Shown: in pieces, positions 17,661 through 25,005 of the stretch | How the letters are laid out: every line of letters begins with the position of its first letter | Position numbering within the stretch: position 1 is the stretch's first letter | Source: Arthrobacter sp. PAMC25284 | GTDB taxonomy: Bacteria > Actinomycetota > Actinomycetes > Actinomycetales > Micrococcaceae | Assembly: GCF_019443425.1 (NCBI RefSeq) | Contig: NZ_CP080382.1 | Location: 3,100,001 to 3,164,000 of the forward strand | Reading direction: 5' to 3' | DNA: 64,000 nucleotides | Notes under the pieces: generated by a model | What the model saw: only the letters and a program-made list of their open reading frames with translations | Databases searched by the model: none | Told to the model about the DNA's origin: nothing | Program-made: the position numbers and the translations under genes

Positions 17661-17882
17661 ATGTCTGTGGAGGAAAACTTCTCCAGGGCCCGCTTCCTGA
17701 CCGTGGCCGAAGTCGCTGAGGTCATGCGGGTGTCCAAGATGACCGTGTACCGACTCGTGCACTCCGGAGAGATGCCTGCCGTGCGTTTTGGCCGCTCCTA
17801 TCGGGTCCCCGAAAACGCCGTCGAACAGTATCTCAAGAGTGCGGTTGTCGAAGGAGAGCACGGCCACTCGGAAACCGGCTGA
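17661..17882 (+). CDS. BldC-like MerR-type DNA-binding protein
   Basis: The 73-residue protein is almost entirely a MerR-type winged helix-turn-helix: ARFLTVAEVAEVMRVSKMTV, then YRLVHSGEMPAVRFGRSYRV, ending with a short acidic tail. It matches the BldC/excisionase-family HTH proteins found in nearly all actinobacteria. BldC in Streptomyces controls development by head-to-tail oligomerisation on direct repeats; the role in non-sporulating relatives is not known. The ATG at 17661 follows AAAGGAA; upstream in-frame codons are not convincing. Confidence 0.88.
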   Translation: MSVEENFSRARFLTVAEVAEVMRVSKMTVYRLVHSGEMPAVRFGRSYRVPENAVEQYLKSAVVEGEHGHSETG

Positions 17883-18076
17883 GCCATCATCCGTGACGCG
17901 GATCCGCCCCCGCAGGCATAGTTTGGGGTCGCGGTCGTAGGGCGGCCCTGATAAGCGGTACCCTGTTAAGGAACGTTTTACGTCATTGTTAGAACCTGTC
18001 AGTTGTACAGTCCGTTGCACAGTTCACGGGCGGCTTCCAGCAGACAGGTACTGCATCTAGTTTGTGAGGAACTTTC

Positions 18077-18175
18077 GTGGGTTCAGTTATTAAGAAGCGT
18101 CGCAAGCGTATGGCCAAGAAGAAGCACCGCAAGCTGCTTCGCAAGACGCGCCACCAGCGCCGCAATAAGAAGTAG
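18077..18175 (+). CDS. 30S ribosomal protein bS22 (AURKAIP1/COX24 domain)
   Basis: A 32-residue, extremely basic protein begins with GTG at 18077 (MGSVIKKRRKRMAKKKHRK) and ends LLRKTRHQRRNKK. This is the small actinobacterial ribosomal protein seen in mycobacterial 30S structures as bS22 and annotated elsewhere as an AURKAIP1/COX24-domain protein. GAGGA at 18066-18070 is a well-placed ribosome binding site. It is followed at once by a strong terminator, so it is probably a single highly expressed gene. Its place between a BldC-like gene and the HAD phosphatase is common in this group. Confidence 0.92.
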   Translation: MGSVIKKRRKRMAKKKHRKLLRKTRHQRRNKK

Positions 18176-18194
18176 CAATACTTCTCACTGCGTG

Positions 18195-18230
18195 AAATGC
18201 CCGTTGCCTTTCGGCGACGGGCATTTTCTT
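18195..18230 (+). terminator. Rho-independent terminator of the bS22 gene
   Basis: AAATGCCCGTTGCC (18195-18208) pairs with GGCGACGGGCATTT (18213-18226) with one G-U pair and a four-base loop, followed by TCTTT. The A-run before and T-run after make it usable on both strands, so it may also serve the HAD phosphatase gene. Confidence 0.85.
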
Positions 18231-18272
18231 TGCGTCGTGGGGTGTTGCCTGCTGCTGCGCCGGGCAGGATCC

Positions 18273-19092
18273 CTAGCGGGGCCGGTCCGCGGAAGCGGGA
18301 AAAGCCACGCCAGAGGCCATAAACGGCCCCTCCCACAGTGGCGGCCTTCAGCCCCAAAGTGGCGGCACGACGACCGGAACGGAAGTCGTAGATCGGCCAA
18401 TTGTTGTCCCGGGCGTGCCGGCGCAATTTGCTGTCAGGGTTGATCGCCACCGGATGGCCCACCGTGCTCAGCAGCGGGATGTCGTTGTGTGAGTCGCTGT
18501 AGGCCCAGCAGCGGTCCAGATCGAGACCTTCCGCCTCGGCAACCCGGCGGACGGCCACGGCTTTGGCCGGGCCGTGGAGAATTTCGCCCACCAGCCGCCC
18601 GGTGTAGGAACCGTCCAGGCTTTCGCCGACGGTGCCGAGGGCGCCGGTCAGTCCGAGCCGGGTGGCGATCACGGTAGCTACCTCGATCGGGGTCGCCGTC
18701 ACCAGCCAGACTTTGCGCCCCACCCGCAGATGCTGCTCGGCCAGTGCCTTGGCGCCCGGCCAGATGCGGGATTCGATCATTTCGTCATAGACCTCCTCGC
18801 CCAGAACCTCCACGTCCTTGACCAGGATCCCGGCGGCGAGGGCCAGAGCTGCATCGCGCACGGCGTGGACATCCTTGATGTTCTCGCCGCGCAGCAAAAA
18901 CATAAACTGTTTCCAGGCGATGCCGCTGGCCTGCGGCACGGTGAAGGCGCCGCGCTGGTACATCTTCCGTGCCACATGGAAGAGACTGGCCCCACGCATG
19001 AGGGTGTTGTCGACGTCGAAGAAGGCCGCCTCGCCCCGCTGCGGTGATGCGGCAGGTTCGGTGACCACAGCGACGTACTTGTCCTCGGGCAT
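18273..19092 (-). CDS. HAD-IB family phosphatase, apparent +1 frameshift at its end
   Basis: The protein has the HAD signatures: nucleophile motif I in AAFFDVDNTLMRG (about residue 26), motif II in WLVTATP, and motif IV in WAYSDSHNDIPLLSTVG. It belongs to the HAD-IB group with SerB-like phosphatases; the substrate is not known. As given the frame continues for 95 unrelated residues to 17989, running antisense through the terminator and the bS22 gene. Removing one base from the GGGG at 18278-18281 gives a stop at 18273-18275 and a 272-residue protein ending GFSRFRGPAR, a sensible end. It shares its strand with none of its immediate neighbours. Confidence 0.87.
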
Positions 19093-19175
19093 GCCACGAG
19101 TCTAGTCAATGCCCGGCAGCGAACCCGCCGCGCCGCGCGTCGACGCCTGCCCCGCCGTCGGGCTACCGTTGGACC

Positions 19176-19436
19176 ATGGCAACGCCAGAGATCATCCTCA
19201 TCACCAAAGCTGACTGCCACCTCTGCGCGGACGCGCGCTCCTCCGTGCACCGGGTTGCCCAGACCTTGGGCCTGGACTGGAAAGAGCGGTCGATAGACGA
19301 CGACGCTGCGCTGCGCGAACGTTACGCGGAGGAGATCCCGGTGGTGCTGGTGGATGGCATCCAGCGTGACTTCTGGAAAATTGACGAAGCCCGGCTGGAG
19401 CGGACGCTGAGACGGGCCCTCGAACAGCCGTCCTGA
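19176..19436 (+). CDS. Glutaredoxin-like thiol protein
   Basis: An 86-residue thioredoxin-fold protein with a CHLC redox motif at residues 14-17 (ITKADCHLCADA) and the cis-Pro segment EIPVVLVDG. It is a member of the glutaredoxin-like (DUF836) group that often sits beside rex in actinobacteria. It probably takes part in thiol-disulfide exchange, with mycothiol or thioredoxin as partner, but that is inferred. It precedes rex by 130 bases on the same strand. Confidence 0.85.
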   Translation: MATPEIILITKADCHLCADARSSVHRVAQTLGLDWKERSIDDDAALRERYAEEIPVVLVDGIQRDFWKIDEARLERTLRRALEQPS

Positions 19437-19566
19437 GCCGCTGCGGCCCTCGCGGCCTGCAGCGGCTGGCGGCACGCCGCGTCATGGTGCCGCCGGCGAC
19501 TGCTTTGTTGGGGGCAGCCCGGGGGACCTAGAGTGGAAGGCACAACGCGACTCAATGGAGCAGATA

Positions 19567-20259
19567 GTGACCTCGCTGGAATCATCCCCGCACGCAGTGC
19601 CCGGGGGAGCAGGACCTGCCAAGCAGATTCCGCCCGCGGCCGTAGCCCGGCTGACCATCTATTTGCGCGCCCTGACCGCGCTGCTGGCGGAAGGCGTGGA
19701 CAGGGTCTCCTCTGAGTCGCTCGCCGAGGCTTCCGGAGTCAGCCCGTCCACCCTTCGGAAAGACCTGTCCCACGTGGGTTCTTACGGGACCCGAGGGGTG
19801 GGCTATGACGTCCAGTACCTCAACCGTCACATCGCCGCGGCCCTGGGGCTGACCCACGACTGGAAGGTCGCCATCGTCGGCGCAGGCAACCTCGGCCGTG
19901 CCCTGGCGCGGTACGGAGGCTTCGAATCCCGGGGGTTTGAAGTCGTGGCCATTTTTGACGCCGACCAGATGGTGGTGGGCAGTGAAGTGGGCTGGCTGCG
20001 GGTCAGCGACGCCGCAAACCTTGAGCCTGTGCTGCAGCGGACCGGCGCGAACATGGCCGTTCTGGCGCTGCCCGCCGCTGTGGCGCAGGATGTCTGCGAC
20101 CGGGTGATTGCGGCCGGGGTCCGGAGTATCCTCAGCTTTGCGCCGGTTGTTCTTCAAGTGCCGCCGGGCGTGAACCTCCGCAAGGTGGACATGGCGACGG
20201 AACTCCAGATCCTCGCCTACCACGCCCAAAGGGCGCAGGACCCGGCTGGCACGGACTGA
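19567..20259 (+). CDS. rex: Redox-sensing transcriptional repressor Rex
   Basis: Rex represses genes for respiration and fermentation when NADH/NAD+ is low and leaves DNA when NADH binds. The protein has an N-terminal winged helix (LAEASGVSPSTLRKDLSHVG, then SYGTRGVGYDVQYL) and a Rossmann domain (VAIVGAGNLGRALARYGGF, VVAIFDADQ), in the order of the family. The GTG at 19567 has a GGAG seven bases upstream and is preferred over the ATG at 19555. The length of 230 residues is typical. The usual partner hemA is not next to it here. Rex targets such as NADH dehydrogenase are not in this window. Confidence 0.93.
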   Translation: MTSLESSPHAVPGGAGPAKQIPPAAVARLTIYLRALTALLAEGVDRVSSESLAEASGVSPSTLRKDLSHVGSYGTRGVGYDVQYLNRHIAAALGLTHDWKVAIVGAGNLGRALARYGGFESRGFEVVAIFDADQMVVGSEVGWLRVSDAANLEPVLQRTGANMAVLALPAAVAQDVCDRVIAAGVRSILSFAPVVLQVPPGVNLRKVDMATELQILAYHAQRAQDPAGTD

Positions 20260-20303
20260 AGGGTGTCAGCAGCCGGGGTTCCCACGCCCTGCGCGGCGTT
20301 GAA

Positions 20304-21006
20304 TCAGTTGCCGTAGGGGTTTCCCGGCCGGAAGGGATTCGCGAAGGGCTGCTTCTGGAAATACGGTGACGTCGCCGGCAGGTAGAGCATGGCAATGCCG
20401 GCGATACCAGCCACAACCGCGATGCTTCCAATGCCAAGCGGCGCAATATTGAGTAGGGACAAGGCGGCAAATACCGTACCGAGGATTCGTGCCCAGTTCT
20501 TCCCCTTACGGACGTTGAACGCAACGAGCGCGTAAAGGGCCGGCACTGATCACGGCGAATGCCACGATTGTCCACACTATGAAGTCCTTGACCGTATCGA
20601 AATCGATGGCGGCGCCGCCTGCTGCCATCTGCTGCTCGAAGACGCTCCGGAACTCGGCGTTGTCGAGTGAGCCGAGGGACAGCAGGAGGGAGATCACCCA
20701 GACTGCACCCGCCCCGATGATCAGCCAGAACGCAGTGTTGACCATCTTGGGCATCCCGCCTGGACCCTGCGGCTGGCCCGGCGGGACGTTGGCATAGGGG
20801 GACTGCCCGTAGCCCGGTGCCTGCTGGCCGTACTGCGGGGGCTGGCCGTACTGTGGGGGCTGGCCGTAGCCCGGTGCCTGCTGGCCGTACTGTGGGGGCT
20901 GGGGTGCCTGCTGGCCGTACTGCGGGGGCTGGCCGTAGCCAGGTGTCTTCTGATCGCGGGGCTCAGGGCTGTCAGGAGCCGGGGGCTGGACTGGGGGGTT
21001 GCTCAT
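20304..21006 (-). CDS. Membrane protein with YGQQ/PGYGQPPQ repeat tail, apparent +1 frameshift
   Basis: The N-terminal 80 residues are low-complexity repeats (units like PPQYGQQAPGYGQ), followed by four hydrophobic segments from about residue 95 (MVNTAFWLIIGAGAVWVISL, FIVWTIVAFAVISAGLYALV, and two more). The gene is read in two frames; removing one G from GGG at 20537-20539 (GGCCC on the coding strand) joins VAFAVISAG to LYALVAFNVRKGKNWARIL. The repaired length is 233 residues. Proteins of this plan are common in actinobacteria and have no assigned function. The next gene upstream, 21221-21988, has the same architecture, so the two are probably paralogues. The start ATG at 21006 is preceded by AAGGG. 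Confidence 0.75.
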
Positions 21007-21220
21007 TCTGTGGCCCTTCGTATGTCGGTCGGCGGTTCGGTTGCCGGGATCAGTGAGCCTGCCCTGCTCCCGGCATGGCTTACTTCCACCGTATCGCGGG
21101 CAGGCCGCGGCGAGGATCATTCCCGCGCGGGAATCCCGCCCCGCCGACAGTGCTGCCCTGCCCGAGCCGCGAGCCGTCCGCGCCCATCAACCGGCCATGC
21201 CGCAGGGCTGGCAGTCAGTC

Positions 21221-21988
21221 CTAAACCCTGCCGCGGTGGGCGGCGAACCACGCCTGCGCGTTCGGGAGCCACATCAGCACGGTCGCCGCGAGGCTGATGA
21301 AGAAGCTCAGCCAGTTGCCGCCACCGCGGCCACCGACGGCCCCGGAGTTGACGATGACCAGGACGAGCGAGATGCCGGCCACAATAGTCAGCGCAAAGCG
21401 CGCCCACTCCCGGCCCTCCTTCATCTTCATGGCCAGCACGATCTGGGCTGCCGCGATGGCCAGAGCCGCGAGGACCAGGAGGAGCACGACGAAACCCACG
21501 GCCGGGGCGAAGGCAAAAAGAACGAAGGAACCGAAAATACCGACGACGCCGGCGAGGAGCCCCAGGAGCCCGCCGATCAGCCAGATCCAGTAGGACACCT
21601 TCAACTCGGTTGGCATGTCGGTCACGCTGAACATGCTTGAGAAGCCGCCCGTGGGCATGACATCGTTGAAGCTCCGTGGCCGGTCCGTGGGCATTTCGAA
21701 GCGGATCCCGCCCGCCGGGGCCGGCTGACCGGGCTGATACGGGGGCTGCTGACCGGGCAAGGGATAGCTCGGCGGCTGCTGGTAGCCCGGGGGCTGCTGG
21801 CCGGCCGCCGGTTGGCTCGGCGGCTGCTGGTAGCTCGGCGGTTGCTGGTAGCCTGGCGGCGGAGCGTCGTAGCCCTCGGGAACCGGCGGAACCTTGGGGG
21901 GTTCGGAACTGGCGGACGGACCGGTGCTGCCGGACTCATCGTGGGCATCCGGCTGCTGCCGCGGCGGTACATCCTTAGGGTCGCTCAT
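21221..21988 (-). CDS. Membrane protein with Pro/Gln/Tyr-rich N-terminus
   Basis: The 255-residue protein starts with about 95 disordered residues with PPGYQQPPSYQQPP-like repeats, followed by four predicted membrane segments (VSYWIWLIGGLLGLLAG, FVLFAFAPAVGFVVLLLVL, FALTIVAGISLVLVIV and FFISLAATVLMWL). KEGREWARFALT before the third segment parallels KGKNWARILGT in the neighbour at 20304-21006. No catalytic motif is seen. The ATG at 21988 is used; another lies nine bases upstream. Confidence 0.75.
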   Translation of the reverse strand: MSDPKDVPPRQQPDAHDESGSTGPSASSEPPKVPPVPEGYDAPPPGYQQPPSYQQPPSQPAAGQQPPGYQQPPSYPLPGQQPPYQPGQPAPAGGIRFEMPTDRPRSFNDVMPTGGFSSMFSVTDMPTELKVSYWIWLIGGLLGLLAGVVGIFGSFVLFAFAPAVGFVVLLLVLAALAIAAAQIVLAMKMKEGREWARFALTIVAGISLVLVIVNSGAVGGRGGGNWLSFFISLAATVLMWLPNAQAWFAAHRGRV

Positions 21989-22108
21989 GGCACTCACTGT
22001 AGACCGGCCGCTGCGCGTTATCTAGGGAATTTGGACCCGGGCGCTCCCGAGTCGGCAATGCCGGATGCAGCATCCGGCCGCCGCCACAGGCTCGCGAAAG
22101 AAAGCAGA

Positions 22109-22153
22109 AACCCCGCGTCACGGCGTCGAAGTAGACGCGCGTGAAGCGGGGTT
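22109..22153 (-). terminator. Hairpin terminator after yceI
   Basis: AACCCCGC at 22109-22116 is complementary to GCGGGGTT at 22146-22153, and the interior can pair further (GCGTC with GACGC). On the minus strand it is followed by CTGCTTTCTTTC. It lies 35 bases after the yceI stop. Confidence 0.75.
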
Positions 22154-22188
22154 CTGGGCTGCGTAGCGGGTAGCCGGGTCAGCTCTGC

Positions 22189-22737
22189 CTAGGCAGCGGG
22201 AGCGATGAACGCAAGCTCCAGGTTGACAGCGACCTTGTCGCTGATCAGGACGCCGCCGGCCTCGAGCATGGCGTTCCACGTCAGGCCAAATTCCTTGCGG
22301 CTGATGGTGGTCACGGCGCTGACGCCCGCGCGGGTCTGGCCGAAGGGATCCACGGCCACGCCATTGAACTCGGTGTCGAGGGCGATGGGGAGGCTTACTC
22401 CCTTGATCGTGAGTTCGCCCTGGAGCTCGTATGCGTCGCCCTTCGGAACGAGGCTGCTGGAGACGAAGGAGATCTCCGGGAAGTTCTCGACGTCGAAGAA
22501 GTCCTCGCCGCGGACGTGACCGTCACGATTCGCGTCGCCGGAGTCGAAGCTGGCGGTCTGGATCCTGGCGCTGACCGTGGAGCCGGCGACATCGTCGGTC
22601 AGGTCCAGGGTGGCTGCGGCGTCCTTAAACTGGCCGCGGACTTTGCTGATGCCGGCATGGCGGACGGTGAAGGCGATCTCGCTGTGTGAGTTGTCGAGGG
22701 TCCAGGTGCCGGTTGTGACGTTGGCGGGAAGTGCCAT
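22189..22737 (-). CDS. YceI-family protein
   Basis: The protein is a YceI lipocalin-like barrel of 182 residues, seen from GTWTLDNSHSEIAFTVRHAG, the central RDGHVRGEDFFDVENFPEI, and the end segment. Family members bind polyisoprenoids or other lipids; biological roles differ. There is no signal peptide, so it should be cytoplasmic as in many actinobacteria. The ATG at 22737 follows AAGGAGAAC. A palindromic operator-like region lies 50-85 bases upstream, suggesting a dedicated repressor, possibly of the MarR family. Confidence 0.9.
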   Translation of the reverse strand: MALPANVTTGTWTLDNSHSEIAFTVRHAGISKVRGQFKDAAATLDLTDDVAGSTVSARIQTASFDSGDANRDGHVRGEDFFDVENFPEISFVSSSLVPKGDAYELQGELTIKGVSLPIALDTEFNGVAVDPFGQTRAGVSAVTTISRKEFGLTWNAMLEAGGVLISDKVAVNLELAFIAPAA

Positions 22738-22785
22738 GGTGGTTCTCCTTGTGTCGGGTGAAGTGGTGCGTGTTTTGGTGTGGTC

Positions 22786-22822
22786 GTTGGTTGAAACTTC
22801 ATTAGTTGAAATCTCAACCAAC
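22786..22822 (-). promoter_or_regulatory. Operator-like palindromes upstream of yceI
   Basis: GTTGGTTGA (22786-22794) and TCAACCAAC (22814-22822) are perfect inverted copies. Inside, TTGAAATCTCAA (22806-22817) is a TTGA-N4-TCAA palindrome and TTGAAACTTCA (22792-22802) is a near copy. A TATACT hexamer (minus strand, about 22832-22837) just upstream could be the -10 element, placing the operators at the transcription start. TTGA-N4-TCAA is typical of MarR-family sites. Confidence 0.55.
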
Positions 22823-22952
22823 TGCTGCATCCAGTATAAACATGCGTTTGCATCTTTTATTCCGCCCCTGGGGAACATTTCGTCAAACTTCCCAGTTCTA
22901 CTTCCTGTAGAAGATTTCGTCATTGACCCTGCCCTTTGAGAAACTGGTACAC

Positions 22953-23618
22953 ATGCCCCAAGCAACCGTTCATCTGCTCCGCCACGGCGAGGTCCATAAT
23001 CCCGATCGCGTCCTGTATGGCAGGCTGCCGGATTTTCACCTCTCCGAACTCGGTCAGGAGATGGCCGGAGTCCTGGCAGGCCACTTCAGCGACCGTGCCG
23101 CTCAGGGAGCGAAACTCGTGCACCTTGTGGCATCCCCGCTGACCCGGGCCCAGGAGACCGCACAGCCGATCGCCGACGCGCTCAACCTTGAGATCGTGAC
23201 CGAGGCCCGGATCATTGAGGCGGCCAACTACTTCGAAGGGCTCAAGGTTTCCAAAGCTGAGCTCCTGAAGCCCAAGCATTGGGTCCATCTCCGGAACCCC
23301 CTCCGCCCGTCCTGGGGCGAGCCGTACAAGGAGCAGTCCGCCCGAGTCCTGGCAGCCGTGCAGGATGCGCGCCTCAAAGCCATCGAGCTCGGCGGCGACG
23401 GGGCCGAAGCCATTCTCGTCAGCCACCAGCTCCCCATCTGGGCTACCCGCCTGAGCGCCGAAAATAAGCCCCTGTGGCACGACCCGCGCAAGCGCGAGTG
23501 CACACTGACGTCCCTCACCTCCCTCGTGTTCGACGACGCCGGAACGATCGTCCGTGTTGACTACAGCGAGCCCGCTGCCGCACTTCTCCCCGGTGCCGCC
23601 AGCACGCCAGGAGCCTGA
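22953..23618 (+). CDS. Histidine phosphatase family protein
   Basis: This is a phosphoglycerate-mutase-like phosphatase with the RHG motif at the N-terminus (VHLLRHGEVHNPDRV), the arginine of ASPLTRAQETAQPI, and the second catalytic histidine in ILVSHQLPIWA. The 221-residue length fits the superfamily; the substrate is unknown. The gene is first in a tight run with tlpA, ccdA, resB and ccsB (two bases to the next gene), an arrangement that is conserved in actinobacteria and suggests co-expression with cytochrome c maturation. The ATG at 22953 is chosen because the catalytic strand starts immediately after it. Confidence 0.87.
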   Translation: MPQATVHLLRHGEVHNPDRVLYGRLPDFHLSELGQEMAGVLAGHFSDRAAQGAKLVHLVASPLTRAQETAQPIADALNLEIVTEARIIEAANYFEGLKVSKAELLKPKHWVHLRNPLRPSWGEPYKEQSARVLAAVQDARLKAIELGGDGAEAILVSHQLPIWATRLSAENKPLWHDPRKRECTLTSLTSLVFDDAGTIVRVDYSEPAAALLPGAASTPGA

Positions 23619-23620
23619 GC

Positions 23621-24238
23621 ATGCCACGCAGCTACGCCGCTCAAGCCCCGTCACGCCGCTCCGTCCTGACCGCCGGTGGATCGGCCCTGGCTGTGGTGCT
23701 GGGCCTGTCCGGCTGCGCCCAGGAAGACGCCCTCGCCAAACAGGCCAAAGCCGGAGACAACAAAAACTACGTTGCCGGCGACGGATCGGTGACGGAATTC
23801 GCTGTTGCCGACCGAAAAAATCCGGTTGTTATCGAGGGAACACTGTTCGATGGAACGGCTGTGACGCCGGACGCTTTTCAGGGCAAGGTCACCGTCCTGA
23901 ACTTCTGGTTCGCGGCCTGCGCCCCCTGCCGGGTGGAAGCGCCCGCGCTGGAGGCCCTGCATCAGGAATTCAAAAGCCAGGGTGTTCAGTTTTTCGGCGT
24001 GAACCTTCGCGATGAGAAAGCCACCGCCGAAGCGTTCGACAAAACGTTTAACCTCACGTACCCGAGCTTCAACGACAAAGACGGCGCGGTGCTCCTGGCC
24101 GTTTCCGGTCTGGTACCGCCGGGCGCCGTGCCCACCACTCTCGTACTGGACAAGCAGGGCAGAGTCGCCTCCCGCGTCCTCGGTGAAATCCAGCCGGGCA
24201 CGCTCAAGTCCCTCATCGCCGCCGCCGTGGCAGAGTAG
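23621..24238 (+). CDS. TlpA/ResA-like thiol-disulfide reductase lipoprotein
   Basis: The 205-residue protein has a twin-arginine-like signal (SRRSVLTAGG) and a lipobox at LSGC (Cys 32), so it is anchored outside the membrane. The thioredoxin fold shows the redox pair CAPC at residues 100-103 (NFWFAACAPCRVEAP) and a cis-Pro segment. ResA-type proteins reduce the heme-binding cysteines of apocytochrome c before heme attachment, drawing electrons from CcdA. It is followed by ccdA in the same direction, 11 bases away. Confidence 0.9.
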   Translation: MPRSYAAQAPSRRSVLTAGGSALAVVLGLSGCAQEDALAKQAKAGDNKNYVAGDGSVTEFAVADRKNPVVIEGTLFDGTAVTPDAFQGKVTVLNFWFAACAPCRVEAPALEALHQEFKSQGVQFFGVNLRDEKATAEAFDKTFNLTYPSFNDKDGAVLLAVSGLVPPGAVPTTLVLDKQGRVASRVLGEIQPGTLKSLIAAAVAE

Positions 24239-24249
24239 GGATCCCCGAC

Positions 24250-25005
24250 GTGAACAGCCCCTTCGCCGAGGCCATTCTTAGCGGCTCGCTATTGCTGGCT
24301 GTCCCGGTAGCCCTGCTCGCCGGCCTGGTCTCGTTCCTTTCGCCGTGCGTGCTGCCGCTCGTGCCCGGTTACCTGGGCTACGTGACGGGGCTGACCGGCG
24401 TTGACCTCCAACAGCAAAAACGCGGCCGTATGCTGGCCGGTATCGGGCTCTTTGTTTTGGGTTTTTCGGTGATTTTTGTGCTGCTCGGCGGGGCCTTTGG
24501 GCAGTTGGGGACGCTGATCACCGGATCGCAAAACCAGTGGATTATCCAGCTCCTCGGCGTCCTGGTGATCATCATGGGGGTCGTTTTTATGGGCGGATTC
24601 GGTTGGTTCCAGCGCGACGCCAAAATCCAGGCCAAGCCCCCTGCCGGACTATGGGGCGCGCCGTTGCTGGGCATCACCTTCGGGCTCGGCTGGGCGCCGT
24701 GCATCGGGCCGACTTATTCGGCTGTGCAATTGCTCAGCCTGTCCGGCGGATCGTCGGCGGCGAAGGGGGCGTTCCTGGCGTTCGTGTATAGCCTTGGGCT
24801 GGGCATTCCCTTCCTGCTGATCGCGCTGGCCGTCCGCCGCGGGATCGGTGTGATGTCCTTCTTCCGCAAGCACCGGCTCGCCATCCAGCGCACCGGCGGC
24901 GGCATCCTGATCGTGCTGGGCCTGCTGATGGCCAGCGGCGTGTGGGGGACTTGGGTCTCCGAGTTGCAGTACTGGTTCCAAACCGATGTGAAATTGCCGA
25001 TCTGA
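24250..25005 (+). CDS. ccdA: Cytochrome c biogenesis protein CcdA
   Basis: CcdA is a six-helix membrane protein that passes electrons from cytoplasmic thioredoxin to external thiol proteins such as ResA. The two redox-active cysteines are visible in SFLSPCVLPLVPGYLGYVTG and GLGWAPCIGPTYSAV. The length of 251 residues is standard. It starts with GTG at 24250. Its stop overlaps the start of resB (TGATG). Confidence 0.93.
   Translation: MNSPFAEAILSGSLLLAVPVALLAGLVSFLSPCVLPLVPGYLGYVTGLTGVDLQQQKRGRMLAGIGLFVLGFSVIFVLLGGAFGQLGTLITGSQNQWIIQLLGVLVIIMGVVFMGGFGWFQRDAKIQAKPPAGLWGAPLLGITFGLGWAPCIGPTYSAVQLLSLSGGSSAAKGAFLAFVYSLGLGIPFLLIALAVRRGIGVMSFFRKHRLAIQRTGGGILIVLGLLMASGVWGTWVSELQYWFQTDVKLPI

Noticed and set aside
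19915..19930. tRNA-like T-arm sequence TTCGAATCCC
   Set aside because: It lies inside rex, codes for the conserved Rossmann segment, and no acceptor stem or anticodon arm can be formed around it.
20790..21000. Possible CRISPR-like array of short repeats
   Set aside because: The repeats are in-frame codons for the YGQQAPGYGQPP tail, have irregular spacing and no unique spacers.
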